NCBI GenBank assembly: GCA_963675995.2
Contig: CAXXIY010000002.1
Coordinates: forward strand, 744,001-808,000
Direction of reading: 5' to 3'
Origin: JAAFHB01 sp963675995
GTDB taxonomy: Bacteria; Bacteroidota; Bacteroidia; Bacteroidales; Prolixibacteraceae
DNA: 64,000 nt
A program made the translations under genes and the position numbers. A model generated the notes under the pieces. That model was not told where the DNA came from. It did no database searches and was given only the letters and a program-made list of their open reading frames with translations. Of the stretch, positions 51,827-62,890 are shown piece after piece. The stretch's first letter is position 1. Every line of letters starts with the position of its first letter.

Positions 51827-54800
51827 ATGAGAAAAGAAAGCGGCATCTGGATTTATCTGTTCATTGCGATTGGATTTTTATTAATTGTTACAAATGGTTG
51901 CAAAAAGGATAAGGTAAAAGGAGCTCCAGTAATAACAACGTCAGCTGTAAATGGAATAACAAAAATTTCTGCGATCAGTGGAGGGAGTATCACTGACGAT
52001 AAGGGTTTGGCCATTATAGCAAGAGGTGTATGTTGGAGTACAGGGGCCACGCCAACTATTTCAGACAGCAAAACATCCGATGGAGCAGCTACGGGAAGTT
52101 TTACCAGCAATCTAACAGGTTTATTGCCGGGCACCACCTATTACTTGAGGGCATATGCCACCAATGGTGATGGTACAGGGTATGGAAGTGCTGTTTCATT
52201 TACAACATCAGCGCTTACACCACCCGTTTTAACAACCTCCGATGTAAGTGGAATCAGTTATACAACTGCTAAAAGTGGTGGAAACATTGCTAACGATGGA
52301 GGTCTTACTGTATCTGTACGTGGAGTTTGCTGGAGTACGGGCACAACTCCAACTATTTCAGACAGCAAAACAACAGATGGAACGGGTGCAGGAAGTTACA
52401 TCAGTAATCCAATTGGTTTATTGCCAGGCACAATCTATTATCTGCGTGCATATGCCACCAATAGTGATGGTACAAGTTATGGGAGCGCTGTCTCATTTAC
52501 CACCTTAGCGCTGACACTACCTGTTTTAACAACTGCCGATGTAAGTGTTATAACCTATTCTACCGCTAAAAGTGGCGGAAACATTACAAACGATGGAGGT
52601 TCAATGATCACTGCACGTGGTGTTTGCTGGAGTACAGGCGCCACGCCAACCATTTCAGACAGCAAAACAACAGAAGGAACAGGTACCGGGATTTTTACAA
52701 CCAATCTGAATGATTTATTACCAGGTACAACTTATTATGTGCGTGCATATGCGACCAATAGTAATGGCACAGGATACGGGAGTGCTGTTTCATTTACGAC
52801 AATCGCGCTTGCACCCCCCGTTCTTACGACAATTGCGGTAAGTGGAATAACAAAAATTTCAGCTGCCGGCGGTGGAAACATTACCAGCGATGGTGGTTCA
52901 ACGATCACTGCACATGGTGTTTGCTGGAGTACGGGCGTCACCCCAACCATTTCGGACAGCAAAACAAATGATGGAACGGGAACTGGTAGTTTTACAAGTA
53001 ACCTGAACGGATTATCAGCCAGTACCACATATTATGTACGGGCTTATGCCACCACCAGCGTAGGAACAGGATATGGGAATACTGTTTCCTTTACAACACT
53101 TGCCCTGACCCTACCTGTTTTAACCACCACCGATGTAAGTGCAATAAGTTATATAACTGCTAAAAGTGGTGGAACCATTTCGAGTGACGGGGGGTTGACC
53201 GTATCTGCACGAGGTGTTTGCTGGAGTACGGGAGTCACTCCAACAATTTCCGACAGCAAAACAACAGATGGAACGGGCGCCGGAAGTTTTACGGGCAACC
53301 TGAGTGGTCTGTCACCGGGCACCACTTATTACGTACGCGCATATGCCACCAATATTGATGGTACAGCCTATGGGAGCGCTGTTTCATTTAAAACACTGTC
53401 GCTAACCCCACCTGTTTTAACAACATCAGATGCAACTGAAATAACTAAAATTTCTGCAAAAAGTGGCGGAAATATACTAAGCGATGGAGGTGCAGCGGTA
53501 ACGATACGTGGCATTTGCTGGAGTACAGGCACCACCCCGACTATTTTGGACAGCAAAACGACAGAAGTAACAGGAACTGGAAGTTTTACAGGTAATTTAA
53601 CTGGTTTATCAGCTGGCATCACTTATTATGTACGTGCCTTTGCCACCAATCGTGAAGGTACAGGCTATGGGAGCGTTGTTTCATTCACAACAACACTGCC
53701 AACACTGCCTGTATTAATAACTTCCGATGTTAGTGGAATCACAAAAACAGCAGCTGCCAGTGGTGGAACAATTATAAATGATGGTGGAGCAACGATCACC
53801 GCACGTGGTGTTTGCTGGAGTACGGGTACGACCCCAACCATTTCGGGGAACAAAACAGCTGATGGAACCGGCGCTATAATATTTTCTGGTAGTTTGGATG
53901 GTTTATCAGCAGGCACAACCTATTATGTACGCGCATATGCGACCAATAGTAGTGGTACAGGATATGGTAGTACGGTTTCATTCAAAACATTACCGCTGAC
54001 CCCACCTGTTTTAACAACAACTGAAGCACGTGGAATAACCTATTTTACAGCAATCAGTGGTGGAAATATTACAAGTGATGGTGGTCTGACAGTTACCGCA
54101 CGTGGTGTTTGCTGGAGTACAGGCCCTACACCAACTATTGCAGACAGCAAAACAACAGATGGAACAGGTGCCGGAAGTTTTACGAGCAATCTGATCGGTT
54201 TAACTCCAAACACAACCTATTACCTGCGCGCTTATGCCACCAATATTGATGGTACAGGATACGGGAGTGCTGTTTCGTTTACAACCTTACCGCTTACCCC
54301 GCCAGTTTTAACGACCTCCGCAGTAAGTGGAATCACAAAAATCACTGCGGCCAGTGGTGGAACCATCACAAACGATGGTGGATTAACGATCACTTCGCGA
54401 GGTGTTTGCTGGAGTACAGGCGCTAATCCAACTATTTTAAATAGCAAAACAACTGATGGAACAGGCGCGGGAGGTTTTATAAGCAACCTTACTGGTTTAT
54501 CAGCAGGTACAACCTATTATCTGCGTGCATATGCCACCAATAGTAATGGTACAGGATATGGGAGTGTTGTTTTATTTACAACATTGCCGCTTACCCCACC
54601 TGTTTTAACGACCACCGACATAAGTGCAATAAGTTATGTTACCGCTACCGGTGGTGGAAATATTACAAGTGATGGTGGTCTGACAGTCACCGCTCGTGGT
54701 GTTTGCTGGAGTACTAGCCTGACACCAACTATTGCAGACAGCAAAACAACAGATGGAACAGGTGCCGGAAGTTTTACGAGCAATCTGATCGGTTTAACTC

Positions 54801-57547
54801 CAAACACAACCTATTACCTGCGCGCTTATGCCACCAATATTGATGGTACAGGATACGGGAGTGCTGTTTCGTTTACAACCTTACCGCTTACCCCGCCAGT
54901 TTTAACGACCTCCGCAGTAAGTGGAATCACAAAAATCACTGCGGCCAGTGGTGGAACCATCACAAACGATGGTGGATTAACGATCACTTCGCGAGGTGTT
55001 TGCTGGAGTACAGGCGCTAATCCAACTATTTTAAACAGCAAAACAACTGATGGAACAGGCGCGGGAGGTTTTATAAGCAACCTTACTGGTTTATCAGCAG
55101 GTACAACCTATTATCTGCGTGCATATGCCACCAATAGTAATGGTACAGGATATGGGAGTGTCGTTTTATTTACAACATTGCCGCTTACCCCACCTGTTTT
55201 AACGACCACCGACATAAGTGCAATAAGTTATGTTACCGCTACCGGTGGTGGAAATATTACAAGTGATGGTGGTCTGACAGTCACCGCTCGTGGTGTTTGC
55301 TGGAGTACAGGCCCTACACCAACTATTGCAGACAGCAAAACAACAGATGGAACAGGTGCCGGAAGTTTTACGAGTAATCTGATCGGTTTAACTCCAAATA
55401 CGACCTATTACCTGCGTGCATATGCCACCAATATTGATGGTACAGGATACGGGAGTGCTGTTTCGTTTACAACCTTACCGCTTACCCCGCCAGTTTTAAC
55501 GACCTCCGCAGTAAGTGGAATCACAAAAATCACTGCGGCCAGTGGTGGAACCATCACAAACGATGGTGGATTAACGATCACTTCGCGAGGTGTTTGCTGG
55601 AGTACAGGCGCTAATCCAACTATTTTAAACAGCAAAACAACTGATGGAACAGGCGCGGGAGGTTTTATAAGTAACCTTACCGGTTTATCAGCAGGTACAA
55701 CCTATTACCTGCGTGCATATGCCACCAATAGTAATGGTACAGGATATGGGAGTGTTGTTTTATTTACAACATTGCCGCTTACCCCACCTGTTTTAACGAC
55801 CACCGACATAAGTGCAATAAGTTATGTTACCGCTACCGGTGGTGGAAATATTACAAGTGATGGTAGTCTGACAGTCACCGCTCGTGGTGTTTGCTGGAGT
55901 ACAGGCCCTACACCAACTATTGCAGACAGCAAAACAACAGATGGAACAGGTGCCGGAAGTTTTACGAGTAATCTGATCGGTTTAACTCCAAACACAACCT
56001 ATTACCTGCGTGCATATGCCACCAATAGTGATGGTACAGGATACGGGAGCACTGTTTCGTTTACAACCTTACCACCAACGCCACCTGTTTTAACGACCTC
56101 CGCAGTAAGTGGAATCACAAAAATCACTGCGGCCAGTGGTGGAACCATTACAAACGATGGGGGAGCAACGATCACCGCACGTGGTGTTTGCTGGAGTACA
56201 GGCGCTAATCCAACTATTTTAAACAGCAAAACAACTGAAGGAACAGGCGCGGGAAGTTTTACGAGCAACCTGAGTGGGTTAACGGCGGGTTTTACTTATT
56301 ATGTACGTGCCTATGCTACCAATAGTGCAGGTACAGGATATGGGAGTGTTGTTTCATTTACAACATCACCACCAACGCCACCTCAAATAATAACCTCCGA
56401 AGTTAGTGGAATAACGAATATCACAGCAAACAGTGGCGGAACCATTACAGATGATGGGGGTACTACAATAACTGCCCATGGCATTTGTTGGAGTACGGGT
56501 CCAACACCAACTGTTTCAGACAGCAAAACAACTGAAGGAACAGGGACGGGAAGTTTTACAAGCAACCTGAGTGGGTTAACGGCGGGTATTACTTATTATG
56601 TACGTGCCTATGCAACCAATAGTGCAGGTACAGGATATGGGAGTGTTGTTTCATTTACAACCTTACCACCAACGCCACCTGTTTTAACGACCTCCGATGT
56701 TAGTGGAATAAAAGATATTACAGCTGTCAGTGGAGGAATAATTACCAGTGATGGGGGAACATCAATAACTGCACGCGGTGTTTGCTGGAGTACAGGTGCA
56801 ACGCCAACTGTTTCAGACAGTAAAACGGCGGATGGAACCGGGGCAGGAAGTTTTATAAGTAACCTGACAGCTTTGCCACCAAATACAACTTTAAATGCAA
56901 GGGCATATGCTACAAATTCTGCCGGTACTTCTTATGGCAATGTAATATCATTTAAGACATTCGCTGTAATGGACATTGATGGAAATGGTTATACCAGTGT
57001 AACGATAGGCACCCAGGTTTGGTTGGTTGAAAATCTGAGTACAACAAAATATAACGATGGTACACCAGTTCCATTGGTTACCGATAATACTGCATGGAGC
57101 CTCTTGACTACTCCGGGATATAGCTGGTACAATAACGACATATCTTATAAAAATCTATATGGCGCTTTATATAACTGGTATGCAGTAAATACCGGGAAAT
57201 TAGCTCCTGCAGGCTGGCATGTGCCAACTAATGAGGAATCTACTATTCTGATGTTATTTTTAGGAGAACCCAATGCTGGTGGTAAGTTAAAAGAAGCCGG
57301 AACTAATCATTGGGAAAGTCCGAATACTGGAGCAACAAATGAATATGGTTTTACTGCGCTTCCTGGAGGTAAGCGAATGTTTAGTGGAGTATTTTATAGT
57401 TTTGGAAGTAGTTGTTACTTCTGGAATTTCGATGAACTTAATTCAACATATGCCTGGAATAGATCAATACTCAATATTTATCCTGGATTGTTTAATGGTA
57501 ATATAGACAAGACCTATGGATTCTCAGTGCGATGTGTTAAAGATTAG
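51827..57547 (+). CDS. Giant repeat lipoprotein 1 with FISUMP domain
   Basis: 1906 residues. Lipoprotein signal: MRKESGIWIYLFIAIGFLLIVTNGC, lipid-anchored at Cys25. Then 17 repeats of ~99 residues, each with the signature R-G-V-C-W-S-T-G-x-x-P-T-I and T-Y-Y-V-R-A-Y-A-T-N, an Fn3-like sandwich. The last ~190 residues are a FISUMP (Fib_succ_major) domain: VMDIDGNGYTSVTIGTQVW, WLVENLSTTKYNDG, GWHVPTNEE, GFTALPGG and YGFSVRCVKD. It is probably surface exposed. A 594-bp unit (two repeats) occurs four times in a row from about 54112 with very few changes. The neighbour downstream is a paralogue. Confidence 0.93.
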   Translation: MRKESGIWIYLFIAIGFLLIVTNGCKKDKVKGAPVITTSAVNGITKISAISGGSITDDKGLAIIARGVCWSTGATPTISDSKTSDGAATGSFTSNLTGLLPGTTYYLRAYATNGDGTGYGSAVSFTTSALTPPVLTTSDVSGISYTTAKSGGNIANDGGLTVSVRGVCWSTGTTPTISDSKTTDGTGAGSYISNPIGLLPGTIYYLRAYATNSDGTSYGSAVSFTTLALTLPVLTTADVSVITYSTAKSGGNITNDGGSMITARGVCWSTGATPTISDSKTTEGTGTGIFTTNLNDLLPGTTYYVRAYATNSNGTGYGSAVSFTTIALAPPVLTTIAVSGITKISAAGGGNITSDGGSTITAHGVCWSTGVTPTISDSKTNDGTGTGSFTSNLNGLSASTTYYVRAYATTSVGTGYGNTVSFTTLALTLPVLTTTDVSAISYITAKSGGTISSDGGLTVSARGVCWSTGVTPTISDSKTTDGTGAGSFTGNLSGLSPGTTYYVRAYATNIDGTAYGSAVSFKTLSLTPPVLTTSDATEITKISAKSGGNILSDGGAAVTIRGICWSTGTTPTILDSKTTEVTGTGSFTGNLTGLSAGITYYVRAFATNREGTGYGSVVSFTTTLPTLPVLITSDVSGITKTAAASGGTIINDGGATITARGVCWSTGTTPTISGNKTADGTGAIIFSGSLDGLSAGTTYYVRAYATNSSGTGYGSTVSFKTLPLTPPVLTTTEARGITYFTAISGGNITSDGGLTVTARGVCWSTGPTPTIADSKTTDGTGAGSFTSNLIGLTPNTTYYLRAYATNIDGTGYGSAVSFTTLPLTPPVLTTSAVSGITKITAASGGTITNDGGLTITSRGVCWSTGANPTILNSKTTDGTGAGGFISNLTGLSAGTTYYLRAYATNSNGTGYGSVVLFTTLPLTPPVLTTTDISAISYVTATGGGNITSDGGLTVTARGVCWSTSLTPTIADSKTTDGTGAGSFTSNLIGLTPNTTYYLRAYATNIDGTGYGSAVSFTTLPLTPPVLTTSAVSGITKITAASGGTITNDGGLTITSRGVCWSTGANPTILNSKTTDGTGAGGFISNLTGLSAGTTYYLRAYATNSNGTGYGSVVLFTTLPLTPPVLTTTDISAISYVTATGGGNITSDGGLTVTARGVCWSTGPTPTIADSKTTDGTGAGSFTSNLIGLTPNTTYYLRAYATNIDGTGYGSAVSFTTLPLTPPVLTTSAVSGITKITAASGGTITNDGGLTITSRGVCWSTGANPTILNSKTTDGTGAGGFISNLTGLSAGTTYYLRAYATNSNGTGYGSVVLFTTLPLTPPVLTTTDISAISYVTATGGGNITSDGSLTVTARGVCWSTGPTPTIADSKTTDGTGAGSFTSNLIGLTPNTTYYLRAYATNSDGTGYGSTVSFTTLPPTPPVLTTSAVSGITKITAASGGTITNDGGATITARGVCWSTGANPTILNSKTTEGTGAGSFTSNLSGLTAGFTYYVRAYATNSAGTGYGSVVSFTTSPPTPPQIITSEVSGITNITANSGGTITDDGGTTITAHGICWSTGPTPTVSDSKTTEGTGTGSFTSNLSGLTAGITYYVRAYATNSAGTGYGSVVSFTTLPPTPPVLTTSDVSGIKDITAVSGGIITSDGGTSITARGVCWSTGATPTVSDSKTADGTGAGSFISNLTALPPNTTLNARAYATNSAGTSYGNVISFKTFAVMDIDGNGYTSVTIGTQVWLVENLSTTKYNDGTPVPLVTDNTAWSLLTTPGYSWYNNDISYKNLYGALYNWYAVNTGKLAPAGWHVPTNEESTILMLFLGEPNAGGKLKEAGTNHWESPNTGATNEYGFTALPGGKRMFSGVFYSFGSSCYFWNFDELNSTYAWNRSILNIYPGLFNGNIDKTYGFSVRCVKD
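54112..56100 (+). repeat. Higher-order tandem repeat of 594 bp inside lipoprotein 1
   Basis: The marker CCAACTATTGCAGACAGC recurs at 54131, 54725, 55319 and 55913, i.e. at exactly 594-bp intervals (two 99-codon repeats). The copies are almost identical, which points to recent duplication by unequal crossing over or slippage. Confidence 0.92.
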
Positions 57548-57629
57548 ATGTATTAATTAACAGCTATTTATAGACTTTTGGTGTAGAATTCTGAAATAAT
57601 CTGAAACGGAATAATAATCTTAAAGTAAA

Positions 57630-60600
57630 ATGAGAAAAGAAAGCGGCATCTGGATTTATCTGTTCATTGCGATTGGATTTTTATTAATTGTTACAAATGG
57701 TTGCAAAAAGGATAAGGTAAAAGGAGCTCCAGTAATAACAACGTCAGCTGTAAATGGAATAACAAAAATTTCTGCGATCAGTGGAGGGAGTATCACTGAC
57801 GATAAGGGTCTGGCCATTATTGCACGGGGTGTTTGCTGGAGTACAGGGGCCACGCCAACTATTTCAGACAGCAAAACATCCGATGGAGCAGCTACGGGAA
57901 GTTTTACCAGCAATTTAACAGGTTTATTGCCGGGCACCACCTATTACTTGAGGGCATATGCCACCAATGGTGATGGTACAGGGTATGGAAGTGCTGTTTC
58001 ATTTACAACATCAGCGCTTACACCACCCGTTTTAACAACCTCCGATGTAAGTGGAATCAGTTATACAACTGCTAAAAGTGGTGGAAACATTGCTAACGAT
58101 GGAGGTCTTACTGTATCTGTACGTGGAGTTTGCTGGAGTACGGGCACAACTCCAACTATTTCAGACAGCAAAACAACAGATGGAACGGGTGCAGGAAGTT
58201 ACATCAGTAATCCAATTGGTTTATTGCCAGGCACAATCTATTATCTGCGTGCATATGCCACCAATAGTGATGGTACAAGTTATGGGAGCGCTGTCTCATT
58301 TACCACCTTAGCGCTGACACTACCTGTTTTAACAACTGCCGATGTAAGTGTTATAACCTATTCTACCGCTAAAAGTGGCGGAAACATTACAAACGATGGA
58401 GGTTCAATGATCACTGCACGTGGTGTTTGCTGGAGTACAGGCGCCACGCCAACCATTTCAGACAGCAAAACAACAGAAGGAACAGGCACCGGGATTTTTA
58501 CAACCAATCTGAATGATTTATTACCAGGTACAACTTATTATGTGCGTGCATATGCGACCAATAGTAATGGCACAGGATACGGGAGTGCTGTTTCATTTAC
58601 GACAATAGCGCTTACACCCCCCGTTCTTACGACAATTGCGGTAAGTGGAATAACAAAAATTTCAGCTGCCGGCGGTGGAAACATTACCAGCGATGGTGGT
58701 TCAACGATCATTGCACATGGTGTATGCTGGAGTACAGGCGTCACCCCAACCATTTCGGACAGCAAAACAAATGATGGAACGGGAACTGGTAGTTTTACAA
58801 GTAACCTGAACGGATTATCAGCCAGTACCACATATTATGTACGGGCTTATGCCACCACCAGCGTAGGAACAGGATATGGGAATACTGTTTCCTTTACAAC
58901 ACTTGCCCTGACCCTACCTGTTTTAACCACCACCGATGTAAGTGCAATAAGTTATATAACTGCTAAAAGTGGTGGAACCATTTCGAGTGACGGGGGGTTG
59001 ACCGTATCTGCACGAGGTGTTTGCTGGAGTACGGGAGTCACTCCAACAATTTCAGACAGCAAAACAACAGATGGAACGGGCGCCGGAAGTTTTACGGGCA
59101 ACCTGAATGGTCTGTCACCGGGCACCACTTATTACGTACGCGCATATGCCACCAATATTGATGGTACAGCCTATGGGAGCGCTGTTTCATTTAAAACACT
59201 GTCGCTAACCCCACCTGTTTTAACAACATCAGATGCAACTGAAATAACTAAAATTTCTGCAAAAAGTGGCGGAAATATACTAAGCGATGGAGGTGCAGCG
59301 GTAACGATACGTGGTGTTTGCTGGAGTACTAGCCTGACACCAACTATTGCAGACAGCAAAACAACAGATGGAACAGGTGCCGGAAGTTTTACGAGTAATC
59401 TGATCGGTTTAACTCCAAATACTACCTATTACCTGCGCGCATATGCCACCAATAGTGATGGTACAGGCTATGGGAGTGTTGTTTCATTCACAACAACACT
59501 GCCAACACTGCCTGTATTAATAACTTCCGATGTTAGTGGAATCACAAAAACTGCAGCTGCCAGTGGTGGAACAATTATAAATGATGGTGGAGCAACGATC
59601 ACCGCACGTGGTGTTTGCTGGAGTACGGGTACGACCCCAACCATTTCGGGGAACAAAACAGCTGATGGAACCGGCGCTATAATATTTTCTGGTAGTTTGG
59701 ATGGTTTATCAGCAGGCACAACCTATTATGTACGCGCATATGCGACCAATAGTAGTGGTACAGGATATGGGAACGTGATTTCGTTTAAAACATTACCACT
59801 GACTCCACCTGTTTTAACAACAACAGAAGCACGTGGAATAACCTATTTTACAGCAATCAGTGGCGGAAATATTACAAGTGATGGTGGTCTGACAGTTACC
59901 GCACGTGGTGTTTGCTGGAGTACTAGCCTGACACCAACTATTGCAGACAGCAAAACAACAGATGGAACAGGTGCCGGAAGTTTTACGAGCAATCTGATCG
60001 GTTTAACTCCAAACACAACCTATTACCTGCGCGCTTATGCCACCAATATTGATGGTACAGGATACGGGAGTGCTGTTTCGTTTACAACCTTACCGCTTAC
60101 CCCGCCAGTTTTAACGACCTCCGCAGTAAGTGGAATCACAAAAATCACTGCGGCCAGTGGTGGAACCATCACAAACGATGGTGGATTAACGATCACTTCG
60201 CGAGGTGTTTGCTGGAGTACAGGCGCTAATCCAACTATTTTAAACAGCAAAACAACTGATGGAACAGGCGCGGGAGGTTTTATAAGCAACCTTACTGGTT
60301 TATCAGCAGGTACAACCTATTATCTGCGTGCATATGCCACCAATAGTAATGGTACAGGATATGGGAGTGTTGTTTTATTTACAACATTGCCGCTTACCCC
60401 ACCTGTTTTAACAACATCAGATGCAACTGAAATAACTAAAATTTCTGCAAAAAGTGGCGGAAATATTTCAAGCGATGGTGGTTTGACAGTTACCGCACGT
60501 GGTGTTTGCTGGAGTACAGGCCCTACACCAACTATTGCAGACAGCAAAACAACAGATGGAACAGGTGCCGGAAGTTTTACGAGTAATCTGATCGGTTTAA

Positions 60601-62765
60601 CTCCAAACACAACCTATTACCTTCGTGCTTATGCCACCAATAGTGATGGTACAGGATACGGGAACGCTGTTTCGTTTACAACCTTACCGCTTACCCCGCC
60701 AGTTTTAACGACCTCTGCAGTAAGTGTAATCACAAAAACTGCAGCGGCCAGTGGTGGAACCATTACAAACGATGGGGGAGCAATGATCACAGCACGTGGT
60801 GTTTGCTGGAGTACAGGCGCTAATCCAACTACTTTAAACAACAAAACAACTGATGGAACAGGCGCGGGAGGTTTTATAAGCAACATTACCGGTTTATCTG
60901 CAGGTACAACCTATTACCTGCGTGCATATGCAACCAATAGTAATGGTACCGGATATGGGAGTGTTGTTTCATTTACGACATTACCGCTTACCCCACCTGT
61001 TTTAACGACCACCGACATAAGTGCAATAAGTTATGTTACGGCTGCAAGTGGCGGAACCATTACAAGTTCAGGTGGTCTGACCGTCACCGCACGTGGTGTT
61101 TGCTGGAGTACTAGCCTGACACCAACTATTGCAGACAGCAAAACAACAGATGGAACAGGTGCCGGAAGTTTTACGAGCAATCTGATCGGTTTAACTCCAA
61201 ATACGACCTATTACCTGCGTGCATATGCCACCAATATTGATGGTACAGGATACGGGAGTGCTGTTTCGTTTACAACCTTACCGCTTACCCCGCCAGTTTT
61301 AACGACCTCCGCAGTAAGTGGAATCACAAAAATTACCGCGGCCAGTGGTGGAACCATTACCAGCGATGGTGGAGCAACGATCATTGCGCGTGGCGTTTGC
61401 TGGAGTACAGGCGCTACGCCAACTATTTTAAACAGCAAAACAACAGATGGAACAGGCGCGGGAGGTTTTATAAGCAACCTGAGTGGGTTAACGGCGGGTA
61501 TTACTTATTATCTGCGTGCATATGCCACCAATAGTGCAGGTACAGGATATGGGAGTGTTGTTTCATTTACAACATTACCACCAACACCGCCTCAAATAAT
61601 AACCTCCGAAGTTAGTGGAATAACGAAAATCACAGCAAACAGTGGCGGAACCATTACAGATGATGGGGGTACTACAATAACTGCCCATGGCATTTGTTGG
61701 AGTACGGGTCCAACGCCAACTGTTTCAGACAGCAAAACAACAGATGGAACAGGGACGGGAAGATTTACAAGCAACCTGAGTGGGTTAACGGCGGGTATTA
61801 CTTATTATGTCCGTGCCTATGCTACCAATAGTGCAGGTACAGGATATGGGAGTGTTGTTTCATTTACAACCTTACCACCAACGCCGCCTGTTTTAACAAC
61901 CTCCGATGTTAGTGGCATAAAAGATATTACAGCTGTCAGTGGTGGAACTATCACAAACGATGGTGGAGCAACGATCATTGCTCGTGGCGTTTGCTGGAGT
62001 ACAGGAGCAACGCCAACTGTTTCAGACAGTAAAACGGCGGATGGAACCGGGGCAGGAAGTTTTATAAGTAACCTGACAGCTTTGCCACCAAATACAACTT
62101 TAAATGCAAGGGCATATGCTACAAATTCTGCCGGTACTTCTTATGGAAATGCAATCTCATTTAAGACATTCGCTGTAATGGACATTGATGGAAATGGTTA
62201 TTCCAGTGTAACGATAGGCACGCAGGTTTGGTTGGTAGAAAATCTAAGTACAACAAAATATAACGATGGTACACCAATTCCATTGGTTACCGATAATGCC
62301 GCCTGGATTGCTCTGACTACTCCGGGATATTGCTGGTATAACAACGATATATCGTATAAAAATCCATATGGCGCTTTATATAATTGGGCTGCAGTTAATA
62401 CCGGCAAGTTGGCTCCTGCAGGATGGCATGTGCCTACTTATGACGATTGGACTGCATTGTGGCCGAACTTGGGAGCAGGGACTTCCATTGCTGGTGGCAT
62501 AATTAAAGAAGCCGGAACTATTCATTGGGAAAGTCCTAATATTGGAGCAACTAATGCAGTTGGCTTTACAGCGCTTCCCGGGGGTTTACGAAATTATGAT
62601 GGCGGAAGATCTGTTGATTTAGGTCGTTCTTGTAATTTTTGGTGCTCTACCGTAATTTCTTCAACAGAAGCTTGGAGTATAATGTTGAACTATGCTAATT
62701 CTAATGCCGGATATGCTCCAATTTTTCAGACCTATGGGTTCTCGGTGCGTTGTGTTAAAAATTAA
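57630..62765 (+). CDS. Giant repeat lipoprotein 2 with FISUMP domain
   Basis: 1711 residues, paralogue of the upstream gene. The first ~450 residues and the ~20 bp before the ATG are nearly identical to those of copy 1. It has 15 repeats of ~99 residues against 17, and a C-terminal FISUMP domain that is more diverged (WTALWPNLGAGTSIAGG, GRSCNFWCSTVISSTEAW, YGFSVRCVKN). Lipobox Cys at residue 25. Repeats 6, 8 and 10 are mosaics of types found at other positions in copy 1, indicating gene conversion. It starts 82 bp after copy 1, so the two could be co-transcribed. Confidence 0.93.
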   Translation: MRKESGIWIYLFIAIGFLLIVTNGCKKDKVKGAPVITTSAVNGITKISAISGGSITDDKGLAIIARGVCWSTGATPTISDSKTSDGAATGSFTSNLTGLLPGTTYYLRAYATNGDGTGYGSAVSFTTSALTPPVLTTSDVSGISYTTAKSGGNIANDGGLTVSVRGVCWSTGTTPTISDSKTTDGTGAGSYISNPIGLLPGTIYYLRAYATNSDGTSYGSAVSFTTLALTLPVLTTADVSVITYSTAKSGGNITNDGGSMITARGVCWSTGATPTISDSKTTEGTGTGIFTTNLNDLLPGTTYYVRAYATNSNGTGYGSAVSFTTIALTPPVLTTIAVSGITKISAAGGGNITSDGGSTIIAHGVCWSTGVTPTISDSKTNDGTGTGSFTSNLNGLSASTTYYVRAYATTSVGTGYGNTVSFTTLALTLPVLTTTDVSAISYITAKSGGTISSDGGLTVSARGVCWSTGVTPTISDSKTTDGTGAGSFTGNLNGLSPGTTYYVRAYATNIDGTAYGSAVSFKTLSLTPPVLTTSDATEITKISAKSGGNILSDGGAAVTIRGVCWSTSLTPTIADSKTTDGTGAGSFTSNLIGLTPNTTYYLRAYATNSDGTGYGSVVSFTTTLPTLPVLITSDVSGITKTAAASGGTIINDGGATITARGVCWSTGTTPTISGNKTADGTGAIIFSGSLDGLSAGTTYYVRAYATNSSGTGYGNVISFKTLPLTPPVLTTTEARGITYFTAISGGNITSDGGLTVTARGVCWSTSLTPTIADSKTTDGTGAGSFTSNLIGLTPNTTYYLRAYATNIDGTGYGSAVSFTTLPLTPPVLTTSAVSGITKITAASGGTITNDGGLTITSRGVCWSTGANPTILNSKTTDGTGAGGFISNLTGLSAGTTYYLRAYATNSNGTGYGSVVLFTTLPLTPPVLTTSDATEITKISAKSGGNISSDGGLTVTARGVCWSTGPTPTIADSKTTDGTGAGSFTSNLIGLTPNTTYYLRAYATNSDGTGYGNAVSFTTLPLTPPVLTTSAVSVITKTAAASGGTITNDGGAMITARGVCWSTGANPTTLNNKTTDGTGAGGFISNITGLSAGTTYYLRAYATNSNGTGYGSVVSFTTLPLTPPVLTTTDISAISYVTAASGGTITSSGGLTVTARGVCWSTSLTPTIADSKTTDGTGAGSFTSNLIGLTPNTTYYLRAYATNIDGTGYGSAVSFTTLPLTPPVLTTSAVSGITKITAASGGTITSDGGATIIARGVCWSTGATPTILNSKTTDGTGAGGFISNLSGLTAGITYYLRAYATNSAGTGYGSVVSFTTLPPTPPQIITSEVSGITKITANSGGTITDDGGTTITAHGICWSTGPTPTVSDSKTTDGTGTGRFTSNLSGLTAGITYYVRAYATNSAGTGYGSVVSFTTLPPTPPVLTTSDVSGIKDITAVSGGTITNDGGATIIARGVCWSTGATPTVSDSKTADGTGAGSFISNLTALPPNTTLNARAYATNSAGTSYGNAISFKTFAVMDIDGNGYSSVTIGTQVWLVENLSTTKYNDGTPIPLVTDNAAWIALTTPGYCWYNNDISYKNPYGALYNWAAVNTGKLAPAGWHVPTYDDWTALWPNLGAGTSIAGGIIKEAGTIHWESPNIGATNAVGFTALPGGLRNYDGGRSVDLGRSCNFWCSTVISSTEAWSIMLNYANSNAGYAPIFQTYGFSVRCVKN

Positions 62766-62890
62766 AATTTGATTTGAATTTGTTGATTGTTGATAAAAAA
62801 CAAAATTTGAATAAGTTGATGAACGATCTTTTAGATATTTCCGGGGCTTTAATCTTAACAAGGTAATCTTCAGAATCTGATTAAACTGTA
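62766..62890. other. Intergenic, no gene seen
   Basis: AT-rich downstream region of lipoprotein 2. Confidence 0.4.

Noticed and set aside
51853..56565. Many minus-strand frames of 60-97 codons within the two giant lipoprotein genes
   Set aside because: Shadows of the plus-strand repeats with the same period; the coding signal is clearly on the plus strand.
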